Of a DNA stretch of 64,000 nucleotides, positions 26,872 through 35,372 are shown piece after piece; position 1 is the first letter of the stretch; the number at the start of each line of letters is the position of its first letter. The stretch is from Streptomyces kanamyceticus (GTDB lineage Bacteria > Actinomycetota > Actinomycetes > Streptomycetales > Streptomycetaceae), in assembly GCF_008704495.1 (NCBI RefSeq), contig NZ_CP023699.1, forward strand, positions 5,084,001 to 5,148,000, read 5' to 3'. The notes below the pieces were generated by a model, which worked only from the letters and a program-made list of their open reading frames with translations, had not been told where the DNA came from and ran no database searches. The translations under genes were made by a program, and so were the position numbers.

Positions 26872-27477
26872 TCAGTGCGGGCCGGGAAAGCGCAGATAGG
26901 CGGGCGGTACGGCGGCGGTGAGCCATACGCCGTTGGCGCTGACCTGGAACAGGTGTCCGTCCCGGTGCAGCGCGCCGGAGTCCACGGACAGGACGACGGG
27001 GCGGCCGCGGCGGGCGCCGACGCGCGTCGCGGTCCCGCGGTCGGGCGAGAGGTGCACGGCGTGCCGGTTCATCGGGCGCAGCCCCTCGGCGCGGATCGCG
27101 GGCAGCAGGCGGGCCACGGTGCCGTGGAAGAGGTACGCGGGCGGCGTCGCCGCGGGCAGGTCGAGGTCGATGTCGACGGTGTGCCCCTGGCTGGCCCGGA
27201 TCCGGGTGCCCTCGACGGCGAAGCGCTGCTTGTCGTTGGTCTCCACTACGTGGTCGAGCTCGGCCCGGGTGAGGGGGAAGCGGTGCGCGGCGGTCGCGGC
27301 GAGGAGCGTGTCGATCTCCACCCAGCCGTGTGCGTCGAGCGTGAGCCCGATCCGCTCGGGCTGGTGGCGCAGGTGCTTCGAGAGGTACTTGGACACCTTC
27401 ACGGTGCGCTGGTGGTGCGCGCCGGGTTCTTGGCCCCGGGTTTGTCGTTCGTGCCCCGCGGGGGGTCTTTCTGTCAT
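26872..27477 (-). CDS. kptA: RNA 2'-phosphotransferase (Tpt1/KptA)
   Basis: 201 aa. Signature segments are VSKYLSKHLRH, IRASQGHTVDID, LFHGT and HAVHLSPDRGTA. The family transfers a 2'-phosphate from RNA to NAD+, giving ADP-ribose 1'',2''-cyclic phosphate; its function in bacteria, which lack the eukaryotic tRNA ligase pathway, is not settled. The first ~22 residues are a basic, unstructured extension, so the true start may be slightly downstream. It is upstream of the 157-aa gene. Confidence 0.88.
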   Translation of the reverse strand: MTERPPAGHERQTRGQEPGAHHQRTVKVSKYLSKHLRHQPERIGLTLDAHGWVEIDTLLAATAAHRFPLTRAELDHVVETNDKQRFAVEGTRIRASQGHTVDIDLDLPAATPPAYLFHGTVARLLPAIRAEGLRPMNRHAVHLSPDRGTATRVGARRGRPVVLSVDSGALHRDGHLFQVSANGVWLTAAVPPAYLRFPGPH

Positions 27478-27636
27478 CCGTTCAGCGTCCCGGGGATCCG
27501 CTTCCCGCGCACGCGATTTTCTTCCGTCGCCGCCGCCCGCTCCGCATCGTCCCTCTCGTCTCTCTCGTTCCTCTCTTCTTTCCTCCCTTTCCGGCTCCGT
27601 TCACTTTCGGTCGCCCATTTTTCATCCGCCAATTTC

Positions 27637-27702
27637 AATCCACAGGTTTGATCCACAGCCAAGTCCAGTTATCCACAGGCTACTTGGCGATTCTGTGGAC
27701 AA
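27637..27702. promoter_or_regulatory. DnaA-box cluster upstream of kptA
   Basis: TTATCCACA at 27669-27677 and TGTGGACAA at 27694-27702 (reverse of TTGTCCACA, the preferred Streptomyces box) are perfect. TGATCCACA at 27650-27658 and CAATCCACA at 27637-27645 are near matches. The surrounding sequence is AT-rich by Streptomyces standards. There is no dnaA or dnaN gene nearby, so this is not oriC. Confidence 0.8.
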
Positions 27703-27732
27703 CTCACAGGCGATTAAGGCTATTTGACCAAT

Positions 27733-28671
27733 TTACTCACTCTTGAGGTGAGTTGAGGCAAGTGCGTCCAATGTCCGGGCCTGGACCTCCCGTTCGGCAG
27801 CTGCGGAGATGAACGCCGGGGTGTTCTCCTCACCAACCAGAGCCCGCACGGCCCGCATTGTGGCGGCGGGCAGGGCCACGTTCTGCGGCAGATCCGCGTG
27901 CTCGGGCGGCAGCTCGGGGTCGAGGTGGCGCCGTAGGTGCAGGGTGGCGAACAGACGCATGGCGCGCGCCAGTTCGGCATCGACCGTCTGCTGTGCGAGG
28001 GGCCGCAGTCGGCGTACGAGAGAGGCGGCCTCTGCGGCGTCCGCCTCTGTCGGCGGGTGATTGCCGAGATATCGCGCGAAGACGTGCTCGGTGGTGAACT
28101 CCAGGAAACGGGAGGCGATGTGCTCGACCTGTCCCCGCAACTCCCGCAAATGCCCCGAGATCGCGGAGAGCGGAACTCCCGCCGCGTACAACTCGACGGC
28201 CACCGCGAGCTCTTGGGGACTCGGCACGAGAAACTCGTCGTCGCTTCCCTGCACGGGTTCCAGGACGCCGAGCGCGACGGCGTCGGCGACGGCCGCCTCG
28301 TCCGGGGTGCCGCCGAAGGCCGCGTCGAGCTCGGCGCGGGTGATCCGGTCGGCCTTCTCGTCCGTCCAGGGCCCGTCGACCTCGGCGGCGAGGCCGAGCA
28401 CGCCGCCGAGTCCCCGGCCCGCGTCCCAGGCCTCCAGGAGCTCCTTGATGGAGGCCAGGGTGTAGCCCCGGTCGAGCAGGTCGGCGATCTGCCGCAGCCG
28501 CGCCAGGTGCGCGTCGCCGTACACATTGGACCTGCCGCGCCGCTCCGGGCGGGGGAGCAGCCCGCGGTCCTGGTAGGCGCGGATCGTGCGGACCGTGGCG
28601 CCGCTGTGGTGCGCCAGGTCCTCGATCCGGTACTCCAGCCGGAACCGCTCCGTGGGCTCGGTGTACTCCAC
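27733..28671 (-). CDS. MerR family transcriptional regulator
   Basis: 312 aa. The N-terminal MerR helix-turn-helix (RIEDLAHHSGATVRTIRAYQ, about 15-35) and the wing segment RSNVYGDAHLARLRQI are clear. The long C-terminal region (about 90-312) is helical with no metal-binding cysteines, so an organic ligand or a partner protein is more likely than a metal. GTG start at 28671. It is last in a four-gene leftward unit with small gaps and may control that unit. Confidence 0.88.
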   Translation of the reverse strand: MEYTEPTERFRLEYRIEDLAHHSGATVRTIRAYQDRGLLPRPERRGRSNVYGDAHLARLRQIADLLDRGYTLASIKELLEAWDAGRGLGGVLGLAAEVDGPWTDEKADRITRAELDAAFGGTPDEAAVADAVALGVLEPVQGSDDEFLVPSPQELAVAVELYAAGVPLSAISGHLRELRGQVEHIASRFLEFTTEHVFARYLGNHPPTEADAAEAASLVRRLRPLAQQTVDAELARAMRLFATLHLRRHLDPELPPEHADLPQNVALPAATMRAVRALVGEENTPAFISAAAEREVQARTLDALASTHLKSE

Positions 28672-28698
28672 GCTCCCCGCCCTCCGTGTTGCCTCGTG

Positions 28699-29631
28699 CT
28701 AGGCGATGGCCGCTCGGCCCACCGCCGCGGCCGCGGCACGTGCCGCGGGTGACTGCGCCAGATACTCGACGGCCTTGCGCAGCGAGCCTTCCTGCGAGGG
28801 ATGGTACGACCGCCGCAGGTAGCGGGGTATGGCCGTGCCGAGCTCCCGCCAGGTGGGCAGCAGGCCCTTGGCGACCGCCTTGTTGTGCCCGGCCAGTGAG
28901 TACCGCAGTCGGCCCGCGAGTTGGGGGTCGTGGCGGATCAGATAGGCGGTGCCCCAGATCCACAGGTACAGCATCACGGGCGCGGTGACCGCCATGCCCG
29001 CGATCCGGCGGGCGTACCGGGGCGCGCCCGTGCCGCCGCAGTGCTGGTACATGTCGAAGGCGACCGCGCGGTGTTCGACCTCCTCCGCGCCGTGCCAGCG
29101 CAGCAGGTCGAGCATGACCTCGTCGGCACCGGCGCGGTCCAGGCCCTCGGCGTGCAGCACCCAGTTCCCCAGGACCGCGGTGAACTGTTCGATCGCGGCG
29201 ACCACGGAGAGGCGGAAGCGCAGCCACTCCTGCGTCGGAATCGGCGCCCCCAACGGCGGCTCCTCGCCGAGGAGTTTCTCGAAGAGGAAGTCGACGTACT
29301 TCGTGAAGGCCGCGGTGTCCAGGTGCTGCGCGGCCAGGTGGTCGAGCACGTGCGCGTGCTGCACGCTGTGCGTGGCCTCCTGGCCCATGAAGCCCTTGAC
29401 GTCCTTCAGCAGCACCGGGTCGGTGACCAGCGGAAGGCCTTCCTTGAAGACCTTCACGAACCACCGCTCCCCCGCGGGGAGAAGCAAGTGCAGGACGTTG
29501 ATGACGTGGGTGGCGGTCGGCTCGTCCGGAATCCAGTGCAGCGGCGTCTCGTCCCAGTCGAACGAGACCCGGCGCGGCACGATCCTGTAGTGCTCCTCGG
29601 CGCGCGTATCGGCGTTCTTCTCCGTGCTCAC
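28699..29631 (-). CDS. Metal-dependent hydrolase (PF10118-like)
   Basis: 310 aa. The conserved histidine/acid pattern of this membrane-associated hydrolase family is visible in GQEATHSVQHAHVLDH and HGAEEVEHRAVAFDMY, which resemble diiron ligand sets. A hydrophobic segment at about 213-235 may touch the membrane. Substrate unknown. GTG 29631 overlaps the stop of the upstream fusion gene (GTGA), so it is coupled to it. Confidence 0.82.
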   Translation of the reverse strand: MSTEKNADTRAEEHYRIVPRRVSFDWDETPLHWIPDEPTATHVINVLHLLLPAGERWFVKVFKEGLPLVTDPVLLKDVKGFMGQEATHSVQHAHVLDHLAAQHLDTAAFTKYVDFLFEKLLGEEPPLGAPIPTQEWLRFRLSVVAAIEQFTAVLGNWVLHAEGLDRAGADEVMLDLLRWHGAEEVEHRAVAFDMYQHCGGTGAPRYARRIAGMAVTAPVMLYLWIWGTAYLIRHDPQLAGRLRYSLAGHNKAVAKGLLPTWRELGTAIPRYLRRSYHPSQEGSLRKAVEYLAQSPAARAAAAAVGRAAIA

Positions 29632-31436
29632 AACGGTGGCTCCAATCGGGCGATCGCGCGCAGGGCCTTGGGAGTGAAGCGGGACATGAGGTGGGCGCCG
29701 CGGGCCTCGGGGGTGACCGGGACCACCGCCTGGTTCTTCACGACGGCGCGCAGGACCGCGTCGGCGACCTTCTCCGGCGGGTAGTTGCGCAGCCCGTAGA
29801 GCCGGGAGGACTTCTTCTGGCGGCGCTTCTCCTCGTCGGCGTCGACCCCGACGAAGCGGGACGTCGCCGTGATGTTCGTGTTCACGAGGCCCGGGCAGAT
29901 CGCGGAGACCCCGATGCCCTGGCCCGCGAGCTCCGCGCGCAGGCACTCGCTGAGCATCAGGACGGCCGCCTTGGAGGTGCTGTAGGCGGGCAGCGCCTTG
30001 GAGGGCTGATAGGCCGCGGCGGACGCGGTGTTGACGATGTGGCCGCCCTGGCCGCGCTCGGCCATCTGCCTGCCGAAGAGGCGGCAGCCGTGGATGACGC
30101 CCCACAGATTGACGTCCAGGACCTTCTTCCAGTCCTCGGCGCTGGTGTCGAGGAAGGAGCCGGAGAGGCCGATGCCCGCGTTGTTCACCAGGACGTCCAC
30201 GACTCCGTACTCCGTGGCGACCTTCTCGGCGAGCTTCTCCATGGCCTGCTCGTCGGTGACGTCGACCGTCTCGCCCCAGGCGGCGGGGGCGCCTATCAGG
30301 CGGGACATCTCCGCCGTGCGGGCCGCGCTCTCCGCGTCCCGGTCGACGGCGACCACGCGCGCGCCCGCCTCGGCGAAGGCGAACGCGGTGGCCCGTCCGA
30401 TGCCGCTGCCCGCGCCGGTGACCAGGACGAGCTGACCGCCGAACCGGTCGGCGTGCTTCCCCGTGGCCACACTGTTCTTGGCGGGCATGCCGTCCTCGTT
30501 GCTCGTGACGAAATCGCCTATCCAGGCGGCCAGTTGGTCGGGCCGGGTGCGCGGGACCCAGTGCTTGGCGGGCAGGGTGCGGCGGACCAGCTGCGGGGCC
30601 CACAGCTCCAACTCGTCGTAGAGCCGCTCGGACAGGAAGATGTCTCCGGAGGGCGTGATGAGCTGCACGGGCGCGTGCGCGTACGCGTCGGCGCGGGGCC
30701 TGCGCAGCCGCGCGCGGACGTTGTCCCGGTAGAGCCAGGCACCGTGCGCGGCGTCCTGGGGCAGCGAGGACGTCGGGTAGTCGCCGGACGGCACCTTCTC
30801 GACGCGCTCCAGGATCTTCGGCCACCGCTTGCCGAGCGGGCCGCGCCAGGCGAGCTCGGGCAGTACGGGGGTGTGCAGCATGTACACGTACCAGGACTTG
30901 GCGCCCTGGCCGAGGAGTTGACCGACCTTGCGCGGGGTCGGCCGGGTCATCCGCTTCTTGATCCAGTGCCCGAAGTGGTCCAGCGAGGGGCCCGACATGG
31001 AGGTGAAGGACGCGATGCGCCCCTCCGTGCGCTTGACCGTGACGAACTCCCAGGACTGCACCGAGCCCCAGTCGTGCCCGACCACGTGCACCGGCCTGTC
31101 CGGGCTGACCGCGTCGATGACCGCGATGAAGTCATCAGTCAGCTTCTCCAGCGTGAAGCCGCCGCGCAGCGGCCGCGGGGCCGTGGACCTGCCGTGGCCC
31201 CGCACGTCGTAGAGGACGACGTGGAATCGGTCCGCGAGGCGCTCGGCGACCTCGGTCCACACTTCCTTGGAGTCCGGATAGCCGTGCACCAGCAGGACCG
31301 TGGGCCGCTCCGCGTCGCCCAGTTCGGCGACGCACAGCTCGACACCGCCCGTGCGCACCCAGCGCTCGCGAGCGTCCTTCCAGATGCCGCCGGTGCTCTT
31401 GCCGCCGGTGCTCTTGTGGATGTCTGCGGTCGTCAT
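29628..31436 (-). CDS. EphD-like fusion: alpha/beta hydrolase plus short-chain dehydrogenase
   Basis: 602 aa. The N-terminal half is an epoxide-hydrolase-type alpha/beta hydrolase with VHGYPDSKEVW (oxyanion region) and VVGHDWGS, catalytic Asp122. The C-terminal half is an SDR with TGAGSGIG (about 340-347), NNAG and the active-site YSTSK (Tyr about 484). The same order is found in mycobacterial EphD, linked there to mycolic acid metabolism; Streptomyces makes no mycolates, so the substrate here must differ. It overlaps both neighbours by 4 nt. Confidence 0.88.
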   Translation of the reverse strand: MTTADIHKSTGGKSTGGIWKDARERWVRTGGVELCVAELGDAERPTVLLVHGYPDSKEVWTEVAERLADRFHVVLYDVRGHGRSTAPRPLRGGFTLEKLTDDFIAVIDAVSPDRPVHVVGHDWGSVQSWEFVTVKRTEGRIASFTSMSGPSLDHFGHWIKKRMTRPTPRKVGQLLGQGAKSWYVYMLHTPVLPELAWRGPLGKRWPKILERVEKVPSGDYPTSSLPQDAAHGAWLYRDNVRARLRRPRADAYAHAPVQLITPSGDIFLSERLYDELELWAPQLVRRTLPAKHWVPRTRPDQLAAWIGDFVTSNEDGMPAKNSVATGKHADRFGGQLVLVTGAGSGIGRATAFAFAEAGARVVAVDRDAESAARTAEMSRLIGAPAAWGETVDVTDEQAMEKLAEKVATEYGVVDVLVNNAGIGLSGSFLDTSAEDWKKVLDVNLWGVIHGCRLFGRQMAERGQGGHIVNTASAAAYQPSKALPAYSTSKAAVLMLSECLRAELAGQGIGVSAICPGLVNTNITATSRFVGVDADEEKRRQKKSSRLYGLRNYPPEKVADAVLRAVVKNQAVVPVTPEARGAHLMSRFTPKALRAIARLEPPL

Positions 31437-32284
31437 GCGGCGGCCCTCTCCTCAGCCCAGCGCCGCACGTGCGGCAGGTCGTCGTCCAGCCAGAACGCGC
31501 TCTGTTCGGGGTCCTTGGAGTCGGTGACGACCAGGATCTCCTCGAACTTCGCGCCCGTACCCCGGAATCCGAGGTGCGGCTCGACCGCCCAGAGCCCCTG
31601 GCGGGGCGGGTGGTCGGAGAACTTGTAGGGGGACCACAGCGGGGACCAGCCGTCCCGGTGGCCGTGGATCGCGTCGCTCGCCAGGCCCTTCAGCGACTGC
31701 GTGCCGAACCCGAAGAGGTGCGGCGTCAGGCGGCGCTCCTTGACCCGGTCGACCTTGTGCGCGATGACGCCGAAGGGGTAGGCGCGGTGGCGGTTGGCAT
31801 AGCCCTGGCGGACCATGAGGCGGTCCACGTCCTCGTATATCTCGCGCAGCGGGCGGCGCTCGCGCACCTCGCGCAGGATCAGCTCGCGGTGCGCCTCCAG
31901 GTCGGCGAGGAGCTTGTCGTGCACGGGATTGAGACCAAGGCAGCCCGAGTAGCCGATGTCGGCGGTGAACCCCTTGTAGACCGGGGCCATGTCGAGGATG
32001 AAGGGCATCCCCGGCTCCAGCTTCCGGTTCGTCGGGAAGAACTGCAGGGGGATCCGGAAGTTCACGAACGCCGTGCGGTCCCCGAACCAGGCGAAGGGCA
32101 GGTGGAACCAGTCCCGCACACCGCGCTCGCGCAGCCAGTCGCGCTGCATCCGCGCCGCATCGCGCTCCGTCACACCCGGCTTGAGCTGGGCGGCGACCGC
32201 TTCCGCGCATGCGTACGCGAGGGTCTGCACTTCCCTGAACCCCCGCAGCTCCGCGGAGAGTTCGCCTGCAACTGCTGAGGTCAT
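31433..32284 (-). CDS. M24 family metallopeptidase-fold protein (pita-bread fold)
   Basis: 283 aa. It has a methionine-aminopeptidase/creatinase fold: ACAEAVAAQLKPGVTERD at the start of the domain, then the metal ligand region LDMAPVYKGFTADIGYSG, a later His-containing FGFGTQSLKG segment and AVEPHLGFRG at the last acid. Not all five metal ligands can be confirmed by eye, so catalysis is not certain. First gene of the unit M24, EphD-like, hydrolase, MerR; its ATG is at 32284. Confidence 0.8.
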   Translation of the reverse strand: MTSAVAGELSAELRGFREVQTLAYACAEAVAAQLKPGVTERDAARMQRDWLRERGVRDWFHLPFAWFGDRTAFVNFRIPLQFFPTNRKLEPGMPFILDMAPVYKGFTADIGYSGCLGLNPVHDKLLADLEAHRELILREVRERRPLREIYEDVDRLMVRQGYANRHRAYPFGVIAHKVDRVKERRLTPHLFGFGTQSLKGLASDAIHGHRDGWSPLWSPYKFSDHPPRQGLWAVEPHLGFRGTGAKFEEILVVTDSKDPEQSAFWLDDDLPHVRRWAEERAAA

Positions 32285-32357
32285 GCCACCGTCCGTCCCG
32301 TGTCCGGCCCGTGCGTGCCAGGCCTCTGTCCGGTCCATCGCTGTACGCGCTCGTAAC

Positions 32358-32379
32358 TTGACACTGATGAATGTGACAA
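32358..32379 (-). promoter_or_regulatory. Imperfect dyad, candidate MerR operator
   Basis: TTGACAC-N8-GTGACAA (one mismatch between arms) in the 264-nt region between the divergent M24 and ABC genes. TTGACG at 32391-32396 on the leftward strand could be a -35 box, with the dyad in a stretched spacer, as MerR proteins prefer. The assignment is tentative. Confidence 0.35.
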
Positions 32380-32548
32380 TGACCGGCGGCTACGTCAATA
32401 GCTCTGCCCAACCCTGCGGGACAGGTCCGGAAGAACCCCCAAGGGTCGACTTCCGGACGACCCTTACGGGCCCGTAATACTCCAGAGTGAGGTCAGGGCA
32501 AGCCCGTGGTCTGACGACTGGTGTGCTCTGCGCCACTACCTTCGAAGC

Positions 32549-33571
32549 GTGACTGTGATCGCGACCGAAAGCCTGAGCAAGCGGTTCCCGAGGGTGACCG
32601 CGCTTGACCGGCTCTCCATGGACATCGGGCCCGGTGTGACCGGACTCGTCGGAGCCAATGGAGCCGGCAAGTCCACACTGATCAAGATCCTGCTGGGTCT
32701 GTCCCCCGCCACGGAGGGCCGCGCGTCCGTGCTCGGCCTCGACGTCGCCACCAGTGGCGGCGAGATCCGCGAACGCGTCGGATACATGCCCGAGCACGAC
32801 TGCCTGCCGCCCGACGTCTCGGCCACCGAGTTCGTCGTCCACATGGCGCGCATGTCCGGACTCCCGCCCACCGCGGCCCGCGAACGCACCGCGGACACCT
32901 TGCGGCACGTGGGTCTCTACGAGGAGAGGTACCGCCCCATCGGCGGCTACTCGACGGGCATGAAGCAGCGCGTGAAGCTCGCGCAGGCCCTGGTGCACGA
33001 CCCCCAGCTGGTCTTCCTCGACGAGCCGACGAACGGCCTCGACCCGGTCGGGCGCGACGAGATGCTCGGCCTGATCCGCCGCGTCCACACCGACTTCGGC
33101 ATCTCGGTCCTCGTCACCTCGCACCTCCTCGGCGAGCTGGAGCGCACCTGTGACCACGTCGTCGTCGTCGACGGCGGCAAGCTCCTGCGGTCCAGCTCCA
33201 CCACCGACTTCACCCAGACCACCACGACGCTCGCCGTCGAGGTCACCGACACCGACGCCCACCCCGACGGCACCCGCGCGCTGCGCGACGCGCTCCAGGG
33301 CCGCGGCATCGACACGGAGGCCGGCGGCGAGCTGCCCGGCGCGGGACACACGATCCTGCTCACCGCCGAGGGCGAGGAGACCTACGACCTCGTGCGCGAC
33401 CTCGTCGCCGACCTCGACATCGGCCTGGTCCGGATGGAACAGCGCAGGCACCACATCGCGGAGGTCTTCAAGGAAGAGCCGCGGCAGGAGCCCGTCTCCG
33501 AGCGCGCGGCCGCCTGGGCAGCCACCGCAGCCACCGCGGCCACCGCACAGCAGGAAGGAGGCGAGCGATGA
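32549..33571 (+). CDS. ABC transporter ATP-binding protein
   Basis: 340 aa. Walker A GANGAGKST, signature YSTGMKQRVKLAQAL, Walker B LVFLDEPTNGLDP and the H-loop TSHLL. The C-terminus (about 245-340) extends past the ATPase core with an Ala/Thr-rich tail. It is paired with the permease that starts at its ATGA overlap. Its cargo is unknown; the family also includes drug and lantibiotic exporters. Confidence 0.92.
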   Translation: MTVIATESLSKRFPRVTALDRLSMDIGPGVTGLVGANGAGKSTLIKILLGLSPATEGRASVLGLDVATSGGEIRERVGYMPEHDCLPPDVSATEFVVHMARMSGLPPTAARERTADTLRHVGLYEERYRPIGGYSTGMKQRVKLAQALVHDPQLVFLDEPTNGLDPVGRDEMLGLIRRVHTDFGISVLVTSHLLGELERTCDHVVVVDGGKLLRSSSTTDFTQTTTTLAVEVTDTDAHPDGTRALRDALQGRGIDTEAGGELPGAGHTILLTAEGEETYDLVRDLVADLDIGLVRMEQRRHHIAEVFKEEPRQEPVSERAAAWAATAATAATAQQEGGER

Positions 33572-34449
33572 GCACGGAATCCACCCAGATCCACAACATC
33601 GGGTACCGCAACTACGAAGGCCCCCGCCTCGGCCGCGCCTACGCCCGCCGCTCGCTCTTCTCCCAGAGCCTGCGCGGCGCGTACGGCCTCGGGCGCTCCG
33701 CCAAGTCCAAGGTCCTGCCCATGGTCCTCTTCGCGGTGATGTGCGTGCCCGCCGCGATCATGGTCGCGGTCGCCGTGGCCACCAAGGCCAACAGCCTCCC
33801 CGTGGACTACACGCGCTACGCGATCGTCATGCAGGCCGTCATCGGCCTCTTCCTGGCCGCGCAGGCGCCACAGACCGTGTCACGTGACCTGCGCTTCAAG
33901 ACGGTGCCGCTCTACTTCTCCCGGCCCATCGAGCGCGGCGACTACGTCCAGGCGAAGTTCGCCGCGATGAGCTCGGCCCTCTTCATCCTCACGGCGGCCC
34001 CGTTGCTCGTGCTCTACGTAGGAGCGCTGCTCGCCAAGCTCGACTTCGCCGACCAGACCAAGGGATTCGCCCAAGGACTCGTCTCCGTGGCGCTCCTTTC
34101 GCTCCTCTTCGGCGGCATCGCGCTCGTCATCTCGGCGATCACCCCCCGGCGCGGCTTCGGCATCGCCGCCGTCATCGCGGTCCTGACCATCACCTACGGA
34201 GCGGTGTCCACGGTCCAGGCGATCGCCTTCGACCAGGGCAGCACCGGCGCCATCGCCTGGCTCGGACTCTTCTCGCCGATCACCCTCATCGACGGCGTGC
34301 AGACCGCCTTCCTCGGCGCGACCTCGGCCTTCCCCGGCGGGGAAGGGCCGTCCACGGGCGTCGGCGTCATCTACGCACTCGTCGTTCTCGGCCTCATCGC
34401 GGGCTGCTACGGCGCCATGATGCGCCGCTACCGGAAGGTCGGCCTCTGA
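33568..34449 (+). CDS. ABC transporter permease
   Basis: 293 aa with six membrane spans (first at about 50-70, last at about 265-285) and a cytoplasmic N-terminus opening STQIHNIGYRNYEGPRLGR, typical of this ABC-2-type permease group. It overlaps both neighbouring ATPase genes (ATGA, then TGATG), so the two ABC pairs form one translation unit. Confidence 0.88.
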   Translation: MSTESTQIHNIGYRNYEGPRLGRAYARRSLFSQSLRGAYGLGRSAKSKVLPMVLFAVMCVPAAIMVAVAVATKANSLPVDYTRYAIVMQAVIGLFLAAQAPQTVSRDLRFKTVPLYFSRPIERGDYVQAKFAAMSSALFILTAAPLLVLYVGALLAKLDFADQTKGFAQGLVSVALLSLLFGGIALVISAITPRRGFGIAAVIAVLTITYGAVSTVQAIAFDQGSTGAIAWLGLFSPITLIDGVQTAFLGATSAFPGGEGPSTGVGVIYALVVLGLIAGCYGAMMRRYRKVGL

Positions 34450-35360
34450 TGACGATGATCAACATCGACCACACATCGCGCTGGTTCGGAAACGTGGTGG
34501 CGGTCAACGACATCACCATGAACATCGGCCCGGGAGTCACGGGACTCCTCGGTCCCAACGGCGCGGGCAAGTCCACCCTCATCAACATGATGGGCGGCTT
34601 CCTCGCCCCCTCCACGGGCAGCGTCACGCTCGACGGCAAGCCGATCTGGCGCAACGAGCAGATCTACAAGGACATCGGCATCGTCCCCGAGCGCGAGGCG
34701 ATGTACGACTTCCTCACGGGCCGCGAATTCGTCGTCGCCAACGCCGAGTTGCACGGCCTCGACGAGCGGGCCGCCAAGAAGGCGCTCGCCACGGTCGAGA
34801 TGGAGTACGCGCAGGACCGCAAGATCTCGACGTACTCCAAGGGCATGCGCCAGCGCGTGAAGATGGCCTCCGCCCTGGTCCACGAGCCGTCCGTGCTGCT
34901 GCTCGACGAGCCCTTCAACGGCATGGACCCGCGCCAGCGCATGCAGCTGATGGACCTCCTGCGGAACATGGGCGACCAGGGCCGCACGGTCCTGTTCTCC
35001 TCGCACATCCTCGAAGAGGTCGAGCAACTCGCCTCGCACATCGAGGTGATCGTCGCCGGGCGGCACGCGGCGAGCGGTGACTTCCGCAAGATCCGCCGCC
35101 TGATGACCGACCGCCCGCACCGCTACCTGATCCGTTCCAGCGACGACCGCGCCCTGGCCGCCGCGCTGATCGCCGATCCGTCTACGGCCGGCATCGAAGT
35201 CGACCTCAAGGAGGGCGCGTTGCGCATTCAGGCGGTCGACTTCGGCCGGTTCACCACGCTGTTGCCACGGGTCGCCCGTGAGCACGGCATCCGGCTCCTG
35301 ACGGTCTCGCCCTCGGACGAGTCCCTCGAGTCGGTCTTCTCCTATCTCGTCGCGGCCTGA
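34449..35360 (+). CDS. ABC transporter ATP-binding protein (second)
   Basis: 303 aa. Walker A GPNGAGKST, signature YSKGMRQRVKMASAL, Walker B VLLLDEPFNGMDP and H-loop SSHIL. It is a paralogue of the ATPase at 32549, probably from duplication of an ATPase/permease pair. The start overlaps the permease stop (TGATG). Confidence 0.92.
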   Translation: MTMINIDHTSRWFGNVVAVNDITMNIGPGVTGLLGPNGAGKSTLINMMGGFLAPSTGSVTLDGKPIWRNEQIYKDIGIVPEREAMYDFLTGREFVVANAELHGLDERAAKKALATVEMEYAQDRKISTYSKGMRQRVKMASALVHEPSVLLLDEPFNGMDPRQRMQLMDLLRNMGDQGRTVLFSSHILEEVEQLASHIEVIVAGRHAASGDFRKIRRLMTDRPHRYLIRSSDDRALAAALIADPSTAGIEVDLKEGALRIQAVDFGRFTTLLPRVAREHGIRLLTVSPSDESLESVFSYLVAA

Positions 35361-35372
35361 AAGGGAGCCATC

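Noticed and set aside
27474..27662. 62-aa leftward frame overlapping the kptA start
   Set aside because: Codon use is purine-driven with low third-position GC and it lies in a polypurine tract; probably non-coding.
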